Below are positions 22,299 through 32,695 of a DNA stretch of 64,000 nucleotides, in pieces. Both the position numbers and the translations under genes were made by a program. Below the pieces are notes generated by a model. The model made no database searches. It worked only from the letters and a program-made list of their open reading frames with translations, and was not told where the DNA came from. Within the stretch, counting starts at the first letter, position 1, and the number at the start of each line of letters is the position of its first letter. This DNA is from Cyanophora paradoxa (taxonomy: Eukaryota; Glaucocystophyceae; Cyanophorales; Cyanophoraceae): contig QPMI01000588.1 in NCBI GenBank assembly GCA_004431415.1, positions 62,001 through 126,000 of the forward strand, written 5' to 3'.

Positions 22299-25200
22299 CT
22301 AGGAGGCGGAGGAGGTGGCGACGAAGAAGGTGTCGCCGAGGTCGGCGAGGGCGGGCGGGGCGGCGGCGGGGTCGGCGTAGCGCGGCTCCACGGCGAAGAC
22401 GTCGGCGATGCAGTCCGCGACGTCCCGCGAGATGTGCACCCGCAGCGGCAGCGACGACGACTCCAGCCGCTGCGCCGCCTCCATCGCCTCCCTGCACGGG
22501 CGGAGCCGCCGAACGTGAGCGGGGGCCGGGGGCCGGGGCCGAGGCCTGGGCGGGGGGCGGACCCGAAGAGGTCCCAGAACCACTTCTTGTTGCCGATGAT
22601 GCCGCCCGAGGCGGACGCGAGGGCGATGCCGACGCGGACGGAGACGGGGCGGCCCGAGTTGGCGGCGTACTGCTTGAAGGTCTGCACGACGGCGGCGCCC
22701 AGGTCCACCATCTCCACCATCGCCTCCTCCGAGACCGGCTCGTCCAGCCCCGCCACCGCGATCCACGCGTCCCCGATCGTCTGCGGCGCGCGCGCGGCCG
22801 GCGGTGGGCGGGCGCCCCGGGCCTTTTCACAGCCGGGGCGGGCGGGCGGACCTTGAGGACGTGGATGTTGCGCTCGGCGGCGAGCATGTCGAGCTTGCGG
22901 TAGATCGTGTCCAGCATGTCCACCAGCTCCCCCGCGCTCAGCGAGCTGCTCAGCGGCGTGAACCTGCGCCACGCCCGCCGCCGCCGTCAGCCCCCGCGGA
23001 GCGAGCGCCATCGTAATTAGAGAGTGTAGCGGACCCGACGATGTCGGCGGTGAGGACGCCGACGCGCTCGTAGAAGGTCGGCTTGGCGCCGTTGGAGGAG
23101 TCCTTGACGCCGAGGGCGACGGGGGCCGGGAGGCAGAGCTGCAGGAGCCGCTCCGTCTCCCCGCACTCGAACGCCAGCTCCTCCGTCTCCGCCTGCGAAG
23201 CGGCAGCGGCAGCGTCAGCGGAGCGAACGGAGGATATCGGGCGGGGCCGGCGGGGCGGGCCTTGAGCTCGCGGTCGAGGAGGAACTCGACGCGGGCCTCG
23301 AGCTCCTTGAACCACGCCGCCGAGACGCAGATCGCCTCCACCAGCAGCAGGTTCAGCAGCGCCCGCCCCGGCCGCGCCCGCGCCAGCCCCGAGCTCGCCA
23401 GCGAGACCCCGATGAGGGCGAGGTCGAAGACGAGGGTGTCGAGCCAGGGCGCCACGGGCCCCGGGAAGGTGTGTATGATGAAGAGGACGATGAAGAGGTC
23501 GGCGTAGGAGAAGGAGGCCGCCAGCTCCGCCGCCGCGCCGGCCTCGCGCCGGTCGAAGAGCAGCACCGAGATGGCGGCGTTGGCGACGAGGACGGCGGAG
23601 AGGGCGTTGACGACCCAGCGGGCGTGCCGCGTGAAGGGCGCCCGCGCGAAGAGGGCGAGGGCGAGGGCGGCGGCGACGCAGGTGCCCTGGAGGGCGTAGC
23701 GGACGAGGAGGCGGGCGGGGAGGTCGCCGGGGACGCCCGAGCCGTACTGGACGGCGGGCCAGAGGAGCGTGTGGGCGAAGACGAGGGCGAGGACGGTGCG
23801 CGTGTCCGGCAGCGAGGCGCGGGGCACGCGGTCCCAGAACTCGGCCTCGAGGGCGCCGTCCACGAAGCGGCAGTGGACGGCCCCGCGCATGGCGGCGAGG
23901 TGCCGCGGCTGCACGCCCAGCGCCGCCAGCGCCCGGCCCCAGCGCGTCCCCGCCGGGCCCCGCCCCGCCCCCGCCGCCCCGCCCCGGCGTGCCCGCCTCC
24001 GGGTCCGACGTGGCGGCGGCGGCGGCGGCCGCCTGAAGTGAGGCCGGAGAGAAGCCGACCGAGGGCCGCTTGCGCCCCGTGGCCAAGGCCGGCTCCGCGG
24101 CGTGCGGCGCCGGCGCCGGGGCAGCCACTTCGGCGGGCGCCGGGGCGACCGGGGCGGCCCGGGCGGGGCTCGCGGGGTGACGGGCAGCTCGGGCGGGCGG
24201 GGCCGCGCGCGCCGGCTGCAGCTGCGGGCTGGGCGCGGCGAGGGCCTTGAGCGAGGGGACGCTGCCGGGCCTGACGCCGGCGCCCAGCGAGCCGGCCACG
24301 CTGGGCGGCTTGAAGCGGGAGGAGAGGCGCGCGGTGGAGAGGCCGCCGTCCGAGAGCGTCACGTGCCGCCCGCTCGTGCCGGCGGCGCTGCGGGGCGCGG
24401 CGCCGGGCCGGCTGCGCGCGCTCCCGCCGTTGGCGCCCAGCGTGAGGTCCGAGGAGGTCGAGCGGGGCTTCCCGTTGGCCATCGGGCCCACGACGAGCGT
24501 CGCCAGGCCGGCCGTGCCGCCCGTGCCCAAGGCGCCGACGGTGCCGAGGCCGAGGCCGGAGACGACGGAGGAGGGGGCGTTGAGGGGCGTGGCGGGGACG
24601 GCGGGGGCCGGCGGGGGCCCCTCGGGGCTGGAGAGGCGGGCGCTGGAGAGGGAGCGGAGGGATACGTGGGAGGGCCGGGAGCGATCCGACTGGTACGACT
24701 GCCGCGGGCCCGATGCCTCCGTCCCCGTCGCCCCGTCGTTCGGCGGCGGCGAGAGGGTTGAGCTCCGCGGCCCCCGCGCCGTCAGCGGCGCCGCCCCGCG
24801 GGCCGTCAGCGGCCCGCCCCGCGCCGTCGCGTTGCCGCGGTTCGTGCGCGTCGTGCTCTGCCGCCGCGTCGTGCCCCCGCCGGTCGTGCCGCGCGCCGTG
24901 GCGGCCCCGCCGGCGGTGCCGCGCGCCGTGGCGGCGCCGCCGGCGGTGCCGCGCGCCGTGGCGGCGCCGCCCGAGGGCCCAGCACCCGCCGCAGCGTCTG
25001 CAGCGCGTCGTCGTCCTGCGCGGCGGCGTCAGGCGGGGCGCGGGAGCGGAAGGGGGCGCGGGGGGGGCGGGGCCCTGCTCGCCTCGTTGCCGCGGTCGAT
25101 CTTGCCGAGGTTGAGCGGCGTGTGCGGCCGGGCCGCCGCCGCCGCCGCCGCCGACGGGGAGGGGCGGCGGGCGCGGCAGCCAGCGCGAGGGGCGGGGAAG

Positions 25201-28200
25201 GGACGTGGGAAGGGGGCGAGGCGGGGACCGTGAACGGGGGCGAGAGCGGGGCGACCTCGCCGCTCGACAGCGGCCGCAGGATCGGGAGGGACGCCACGGC
25301 CGAGCCGCGCCCAGGGGCGGCGTTGAGGGGCCCCGGGGCCGGCGAGGCGCCGCGCGCGGGACTGCCGGCGAGGGCCCGCGGGGCGCCGGCGACGTGGAGG
25401 AAGGCGGCGAGGGAGTCGTCGCCGGCGCGGGCGGCGGGGCTCGCGCTCGCCCCCAGCGTCGGCGCCTTGCGCGCCGCCTGCCCCACCAGCACCGAGCGCG
25501 AGCGGAAGGCGCGGGCCGCGGTCCGCGCGCCCGCGCGTGCACGGGCGAGGCGGCGCCGCTCGTCCCGAGGCGTTGCCCGAGGCGGCGGCCCCGGCGGCGG
25601 CGCGGCGGCGCTCTTCCATGCTGAGGGAGCGGCGGCGGCGCCACTCGCCGCCGCGCAGCCGCACGGGGTCGAGGCCTGAGCGCACGATGTCGATGGAGGG
25701 AATCTTCGAGCCGCCCGCGCTCTTCGGAGCGTCGCTGCGCCGGCGCGCCCCCTCCGCCGCCGCCCGCGCCGTCCCCGTGCCCCCGAACGAGCGCGAGGCG
25801 CCCAGGAGGTAGGGCCCGCCGCCGGCCAGCGGCAGCGCGTGCGGCAGCGAGGCGCGCCGCCGGTGCGCGCGGGCGCCGCCGGGCCCCGCGGCGACGATGC
25901 GGGACCAGGCGGGGTCCGAGGGGTCCGGCGCGCTGGCGCGGCGCGGGGCCGGCAGGGGCGAGTAGAGCGCCGGCGCGGGGGCGGCCGGCGGGACAGGGCC
26001 GCCGCCAGCAGCGCCACCGCCGCCTCGCGGGCCGCCGCCGAGACGCGCCGCCCGCCGGCTCCGTCGGCGGCCGCCCCGCCGGGGCTCGCCTCGCCCTCCC
26101 CCCGCTCTCCTCGCCCTTGGCCGGCGCGGCCGCCCCGGCGCCCTCGCTCCGCCCCGAGCTCGAGCTCGCCAGCGGCGAGGTCGGCCCTACCTTGGCGGGC
26201 GCCGCCCCCGCCGCCACCGCCCGGCGCCGCCCTCGGCGGCGGCCGCTGCGCGCGGGGCGGGCCAGACGGGAGCGGAGGCGCCGGGGCGGCCCGGGGCCGG
26301 GGAGGCCTCCGAGTCGGAGGAGGCGGTGGCGTCTGTCCAGCTCCCCTCGCTCCCGCTCGCCGCGGCCCCGGCGGGGGCCTCGCGCGGGTCGCAGAAGACG
26401 ACGACCTCCCCGGGGCCACCTTGCCCTCGGGCACGGCCCGCAGCGGCGGCGGCGCCGCCTGCCCGGGCGGCGCGAGAGGACGCCCAGGACGCCCCGCAGC
26501 TGCACGGGGCTGCGGAGGGCGCGCAAGTCAGACGGGGGCGGCGGGCCGGCCGGGAAGCGAAGAGGAGGGTGGGGCGTGCCTGAGGGGCAGGCTGCTGTGG
26601 ACGCGGGGCATGCGTGCCAGCGCCATCACCGACCGCACCGTCGCCCTGCGCGCGCAGGGCGGCTCGGGCCGGCGGAGGGCGGCGGGGCGGGGCGGGGCGA
26701 GGCGGCGCGCACGTCGCGGCGCGCTTGATGCGATCGGATATGGAGGAAGGCAGCTCCACCGGCGGCGGCGCCGCAACCGCCGCCGCCGACGCGGCCGGCG
26801 GCACAGGCGCGGGGCGACGGCGGCGGCTGGCGCGCGCCTGCGGCGGCGCCTGCGGGCCGGGGCGGGGCGCGCCTCGGCCTTGGGGGCGTCGGGCTCGGTC
26901 TCGGTGGCGGTGGCGGGAGGAGCTCGGGCTGGGCCGGCGCGGGGGCCGCCCCCTCCTCCTTCTCGGCCCCGGAGAGGGAGGCCCCGACCGGACGGCGGGG
27001 ACCGCCTCCTCGGGCCCGGGAGGAGGAGCGGCCCGGCAGCCGGCGGCGCAACGGCGGCGGCGGCGGCGGCGGCGGCCTCCTCGCCGCGGAGCTCGGCCGG
27101 CTCGACGTGGGGCGCCCCGCCCGGCCCGAAGAGGAGCTCGGCGGGGGCGTCCATGATCGAGCCGCGCCGCCGCGAGGCCCGCACGCTCCTCCCGTGCTCC
27201 GGCTGCGAGCCGCGCCGGCTGTGCTCCGGCTGCGAGCCGCGCCGGCTGTGCTCCGGCTGCGATGTCCGCCGGCTCTTCGCCGCGCTCGAGCGCCGGCTCG
27301 CCGCCCCAGCTGCGCCCCGCCGGCTGTGCCCCGCCGGCTGCGCCGCCGTCGGCTGCGCCGCCGCCGCCGCCGCCGCCGCCGCGGGCCCAGCAGGGCCGTC
27401 AGGTTCAGCGCCGGCACGGGCAGGCTCGCAGCCCGCCGCCGCGCCGTCCCGTGCCCACCGCCGCGGGCGCCGCGGCCGCGGCCGGCGCGGGCGCCGCGGG
27501 GACGGCGAGGTCTGCCACGGGCCGGCCCCGAGCGGGAGTGCGGGGACGCTTGCGGGGCTGGCGACCTTGCCCTCCCCTGCGACCGCCTCCGCCCGCTTGG
27601 CCTCCGCGGGGCCGGCCTCCGCCGCGACGGGCGCGGCGGCGGCCTCGCTGCCCGACGAGGGGACCTCGCTGCCGCTCTCGGCGGCGCTCTCGCCGGAGGT
27701 CCCCTCCTCCTCGTCCTCCTCGTCGTCGTCCGAGTCGGGGACGCGGAGCGGGTACGTGACCATCGCGCCCTTGCCCTTGATCGTCATCTCCTCGGCGGGG
27801 CCGAAGTCGAAGGCCTCCCCCTTGGCGCCCCCCGCCGCCGCCTGCGCCCGCACCCGCTCGTGCATCCGCGCGCTGAACCGCGCCGAGTCCGGCGCCGCTG
27901 CGCGCCCCCGCCCGCGTCGGCTGCAAGACAAAGCAAAGCGTAGCGACGCGGAGCAAGCAAGCGGGGGCACCGTAGTAGCACATGCGCTGCGCGACGTTGA
28001 CCGTGTCCCCGCTGCGAGCGGCGCGAGTGAGAGGGGTGGGAGGGTGGGGCCGGGCGCGGGCGCACAAGACGTCGTAGAAGACGCGGCAGCCGATGAGGCC
28101 GGCCACGATCGGCCCGCAGTGCAGCCCGACCTGAAGAGAGCGAGAGAGGGGGACGGCGGCGTCGGCACGGAAAAGGGGCCTGCCGGGCCCGGCGGCGGGG

Positions 28201-30946
28201 GCGGGCGGGGGCACCTTGATGGAGAAGCCGGAGTCGCGGGCCATGGCGAGGGCGTCCCGCGCGAAGCGGGCGGCGGCGAGCGCGTGGTCCTCGGGGCGCT
28301 CCTCGGGGAGCCCGCACGCCGCCATGAACAGGAACCCGATCGTCTTGATCCGGAACACCTGCGCCGGCGCCTTCCGTGGGCCAAGGCCAAGGCCGAGGCC
28401 AAGGCACAGCGGAGCGGCGGGGCGGGGCGGGGCGCACGCCGTGGCGGTCGCAGATGTCCTCCAGGCGGCTCATGTAGCGGTTGATCCGCGGCATCACCCT
28501 GCCCCGCCCCGCCCGGCCTCGGCGGGGGGCGGGGCGGGGGCGGAGGCGGGCGGGCGGCGTCAGGGGCGCACGCCGCGAGGTTCTGGGCGGTGGTGCGGGG
28601 CGGGTTGCTCAGCGCCACGAACAGGATCGTCACTGCCGCGGCGTCGGCGGCGGGGCGGGGCAGACGGGGGCGGGGCGGGGCGGGGCGTGCGGACCCTCCT
28701 CGAAGGCGCGGTTGACGGTCTGCTCGCGCCCCGCCTTCCACGCGGCGATCACGCTCTCCGGCAGCACGGACTGCAGGATCTTGTCGCCCTGGCGGAACGG
28801 GGGTGAGGCGGGCGGGAGGGAAGGGGCGGGGGAGGCGAGCGGGGGGGGCACCTTGGCCTTCTCGGCGGAGGCCATGGCCTGGGTCTCGCGGGAGAGGCGC
28901 CCCAGGAGGAAGTTGCGGCGAGAGACGGCCTCCAGCGCCCGCCCGATGACGAGGACGAGCACGATGACCTCGAGCGGGGGCACGGTGTGGAAGAGGGCCT
29001 GCAGGGGCGAGACGTAGCCGGCCGTCGTCCCGAGGAGGATCCCCGCCATCGCCAGGTTCGCGAAGAAGGAGAAGGAGACAAGCACGCGGCAGATCACCGT
29101 CAGCGCCACTGCGCGCCCGAGGTCAGCTCCTCAGCGGGGCGCCTGGGGGCAAAGAAGGCGGGGCCGGGGTCACCGATTGCGACGGGGGCGACCATGGGGG
29201 CGTCCGTGTCGGTGGTGGCGAGGCGGGTGTAGGAGGTCCCCGCGACGAGGGCGAGGCAGAAGAGCGCCGTCACCAGGTTGTGGCTCACGATCGGGTGCCG
29301 CCGCGCCAGCGGGCTCGCGTACACGGCGAGCGCCAGGGCGGCGGAGATGGCGGCCCCCGCGTAGCCGAGGGCGGACTGGCGGGGCCGGTCGGAGAGGAGG
29401 AGGGCGTAGCCGGCGAGGAGGGCGCAGATGAGGAGGGCCCCGACGGCGCAGAGGCGGGAGCGGACGATGCCCTCGCCGGCGTAGTCGCGCCGGAACTCGC
29501 GCTCGAAGCCGGCGTCCCCGAAGAAGAGCGTCGCGGCGCTCGCGCGGCCCTTCTCCAGCAGCGCCGCCGCCGCCCCGCCCGTGTCCTGCGACAGTACGCT
29601 GTCCATGAACTCGAAGACCACTGCGCGGCCGCCCGTCAGCTCGCGCCGGCGGGCGGGCGCGAGGGGCCGGGCGGGGGGTGCGGCGCGCCCTGGTTGTTGT
29701 CCTGCTGCCCGCCCCGCGCCGTGAGGGCCGCCGGCAGGTGCCGGAAGGTCATGCCGCCCCCGGCGTTGGCCGCCGCCGCGGTCGCCGCCGCCGCCGCCGC
29801 CGCGTTGGCGTCGAGGTCGCCGCGCCGGTGGCCCATGTGCGCCGAAGTGGACGGGATGTGCGCCCCGGAGGGGATGCCGGCGCGGTGCGGCGCCACCGAC
29901 GTGCCGGCGATCGACGTGCCCCGCTCCCGCTGCGTCGCCGTCGCGCTGCGCTGCCCCCGCGGGCTGCCCGGCGCGTGTCGGCGGCGGTGCGGGGCGGGGC
30001 GGGGCGCGCGAGAGAGAGCAAGGCACCTGCCGGGGAGGGAGCCAGCGGGGCTGAGGGCGGCCGAGGTGGGCGCCGTCGCCCCCGTGGTCCACATCGACTC
30101 GCGCCGCGCCTGCGCCGTCGCCAGCGCGCTCTCGTAGTCCGTCATCTGCCGCTTCCCTGCGCCCCGCCGCCCGCCCGCTCGCCCGCGCGCTCGCGAGGTG
30201 CCGCGCGGGCGGGGGCGGGGCGCACCGGTGGAGAAGGTGGCCATACGCTTGAAGGTGGGGCGGGAGGACGGGGCGCTGGCCATCGCCGGCGAGCTCGGGA
30301 TGCCGCCGGGCGAGCGGCCGGCCGCCGCTGACACGCTGGGCGGGCTCTGCGGCGGCGACGTGCTCTTGGAGGGCAGCGAGGCGGCCGCCGCCGCGGGCGC
30401 CGCCTCCTCGTCGCTGTGCTTGCCGACCGAGACGCTGAGGCCCACGAAGCGCTTCTTCGAGCCGCCGCCCGCTCGCCGCTCGCTGCCGGCCGTCGCGGGG
30501 GACTCCGCCCGCGCCGCCTGCTTCTCGCCCGCCTCCTCGTCGCCGTCGCCGTCGCCGTCTGCCTCGGAGAAACGCATGCGCTGGTTCTTCCCGGAGCGAC
30601 TTGAGCGCGGCCTTGAGGCTGGCCGCCCCGTTGACGGATCGGGAGTCTTGGAGCTGGACCGGGCGGCGATGTCGTCCGAGAGCGGTGCCTTCTTCCCCGT
30701 TGCTCGCCGCACCGCCGGAGATGCAACTAACGCCGCAACGCTCGGCATGCGCTCTTCTGAGCCGGCGCCGAGGCCGATGCTAACTTTGCTCTTGCGGGTG
30801 CCATCGGACCGGGATTCGGTCCGCAAGGCGCCCAAGAGGCTGCCTCGCCGGGAAGAATCAACACCTCCGGAAGAAGGAGGATCACCGCCGGCAGGAGCGC
30901 CGCCCGCCGACTCCCGTCTTGAGAGCCTCCTTTCGAGGAGACCCAT
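22299..30946 (-). CDS. two-domain membrane nucleotidyl cyclase (6TM-cyclase-6TM-cyclase), probably adenylyl
   Basis: Start ATG 30946 (MGLLERRLSRRESAGGAPAG). A long disordered basic N-terminus leads to six membrane segments (about 29600-28890: LLICALLAGYALLL, NLVTALFCLALVAGTSYTRL, PLEVIVLVLVIGRALEAVSR). The first class III cyclase domain (about 28800-27740) contains VTILFVALSN, RIKTIGFLFMAACG, VGLHCGPIVAGLIGCRVFYD, GDTVNVAQRM and EMTIKGKGAMVTYPL. After a long linker, a second 6TM block follows (about 23910-23260: TVLALVFAHTLLWPAVQYGS, ADLFIVLFIIHTFPGPVAPW). The second cyclase domain has RVGVLTADIVGS, QTIGDAWIAVAG, IGNKKWFWDLFG and EAAQRLES, with stop 22301-22299. The first domain keeps the Lys and Asp that select ATP and the transition-state Asn/Arg but lacks both metal aspartates. 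The second keeps both metal aspartates. Two adjacent genes cannot be wholly excluded, but the halves are complementary and each alone would lack key residues. Confidence 0.8.
24893..24985 (-). repeat. 30-bp tandem repeat in the cyclase linker
   Basis: A 30-bp unit (core gtgccgcgcgccgtggcggc) occurs three times in succession in the linker between the two cyclase halves. In one minus-strand frame it encodes TARGTAGGAA repeats. Similar shorter units continue towards 24770. Confidence 0.8.
27160..27310 (-). repeat. 27-bp tandem repeat encoding RRGSQPEHS units
   Basis: In the same frame as the first cyclase domain, just C-terminal of it, the minus strand reads SRRSSAAKSRRTS, then repeated SQPEHSRRG units, then RASRRRGSIMD. 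The 27-bp repeat (core ctgcgagccgcgccggctgt on the plus strand) is near perfect. Each unit carries an RRGS motif, the consensus for cAMP-dependent protein kinase. Confidence 0.8.
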
Positions 30947-32002
30947 CCCACCGTGGCACCGGCGGGACCTCGCTAGCAGCTTCTAGCGACGTCTCCGCAT
31001 GCTACTAAAGGCGGCTGCCAATTGCGTCGCTACAACGAGGCCGCGATCCAAGCTTATAAGGTCGGCTCCTCAAATTCGTCAACCCCGCTGTGATCCGCCC
31101 GCGGGCTATCACAGCTGCTCTGGGCCTCTGGCAGCTTCCCGGCGGAGCTGCTAGCCTAGTAGAAGCTCATGAAGGCTGGCTTGCAGAAGACCCACTCACG
31201 AGATCAGCGTACCCCCTGAGTAACGCTTGCAAGTTTGGACTTGCGGAGCCGGAGGCCCGGAGCAAGTCCATGTGACCCCTGTTTTTTTCGTGTGGTCGCT
31301 TCGCTCAACGCGTACGCGAACCGCATTCGACTTTTCCGGCCTTCCGAAGTCGGCAATTCGCGATCGCCGGCCCGCGGGGCGGCGCGGCCTGCAGCTGCGG
31401 CCCGCGGGGTGGCGCCGCCACGTGCACTCAGTGACTGGCGCGGGCCGCGCGGCCGGCCGGCGGGCCCGCGCTACGCCGCTACTACTGGCCCGCTACCCCT
31501 TGGGCCCTTGCAAGCCTTGAAGGGGTAACGCTTGCAAGTTGCAAGCTGAAGTCCCGGGAGTCGGGGGCCGGGACTCGCGGTCCGAGTCGCGGACCAAGCC
31601 TGGCAAGTCCATGTGACCCATGTTTTTTTCGCGCGGTCGCTTCGCTCTACGCGCGCGTACGCGTACGCGTCGTACAGTCTCGTACTACGCGAACCGCATT
31701 CGACAATTTCGTCTTTTCCGGCGCCTTCTGCAATCTTAAATTCGCCGCGGCACTGCGCCGTGCGGCCGCACTTCGGCCGCCGGGCGCCGCCGGCGCACGC
31801 CGGCGTGACGCCGCTGCGCCCCGCCGGGCGGCGCCGGCCCGACGTCGACGGCGGCGCCGGCGTGGGGGCGGCGCCGGCGAGCATTAATGTGCAAAATGGA
31901 GTTTATTAACATGCAATTGCACACATGCATCGCGGATCATGATCATCGGATATCCGATCACGTATCGATATCGATCACATGCATGGTGCCGCGGCGGAAC
32001 GG
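30947..32002. repeat. intergenic region with a degenerate direct duplication
   Basis: No gene is supported. Two related blocks, about 31219-31345 and 31526-31735, share in the same order gtaacgcttgcaagtt, caagtccatgtgaccc-like sequence, a T7 run followed by cgcttcgctc, gcgaaccgcattcga and cttttccggc. They lie about 310-370 bp apart and have diverged by indels. The region lies between two minus-strand genes and should contain the cyclase promoter at its left end. Confidence 0.65.
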
Positions 32003-32664
32003 CTAGGCGTGGACGGGGAGGGGGAGGGGGCCCCCGAGACCCTCCTTGGGCTCGGGGCCCTTGCCTGCGGGGGCGTCGGCCTCGCAACCGGGCCCCTGGA
32101 CGGCGGGGAGGGCGTACAGGGCCGCCCGCCCGCCCCCGCCCCCGCCGGCCCCGGCGTGCACTCGGCGCGGCGAGAGCGCCGCCAGCAGCTCTGCGCCGCG
32201 GCGCGGGTGGGGGCGCTCAGAGGGGCGGGAAGGCGAGAGGGGCGCGGGAGGGGCGGGGCGGGGCGCACGAGCGAGGAAGCCTGCGGGCGGGGCGGCGGGC
32301 GGGCGGGGCGGGGGCGGGGGACGAGCCCCGCGGCGGCGAGCCAGCGGAGGTGCAGGTGAACGCTCCCCTCCGTGATGGGGGGCACGGAGCGCAGCCACGC
32401 CCGGTCCACGCACGAGGCCACCCTGCGGGCGGGGTCAGCAGGGGGAAGGAGCGGGCGGGGGGGTGGGTACACGCGCCGGCCCCAGAGGGGGGACATGTGC
32501 CAGTGGCCGGAGAGGACGCTCGAGGGGTCCCCGTCGGCTGCCGGCCGCGTCGGGAGCGCGGAGCGGGAGGGGGAGCGCGGGAGGGGCACGCACTGGAGAG
32601 GAGGGCGCGGAGGTAGGGTGCGAGGGGCCGGAGGGGCAGCGGGGCGGCGCCGGGCGAGGCCGGA

Positions 32665-32695
<31 letters not shown>

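Noticed and set aside
23030-23080. Second cyclase domain as guanylyl-specific because it lacks the ATP-selecting lysine
   Set aside because: In paired cyclases the specificity residues come from the other domain, and the first domain has Lys and Asp of the ATP type.
23353-26526. Minus-strand open frame of 1057 codons across the cyclase linker and second membrane block
   Set aside because: It is Arg/Pro/Gly-rich low-complexity sequence running through introns. The membrane and catalytic exons lie in another frame of the same strand. Stops are rare at this GC content.
25839-28484. Plus-strand open frame of 881 codons
   Set aside because: Antisense to the first cyclase domain and its linker; composition is that of a shadow frame and it ignores the splice sites of the real gene.
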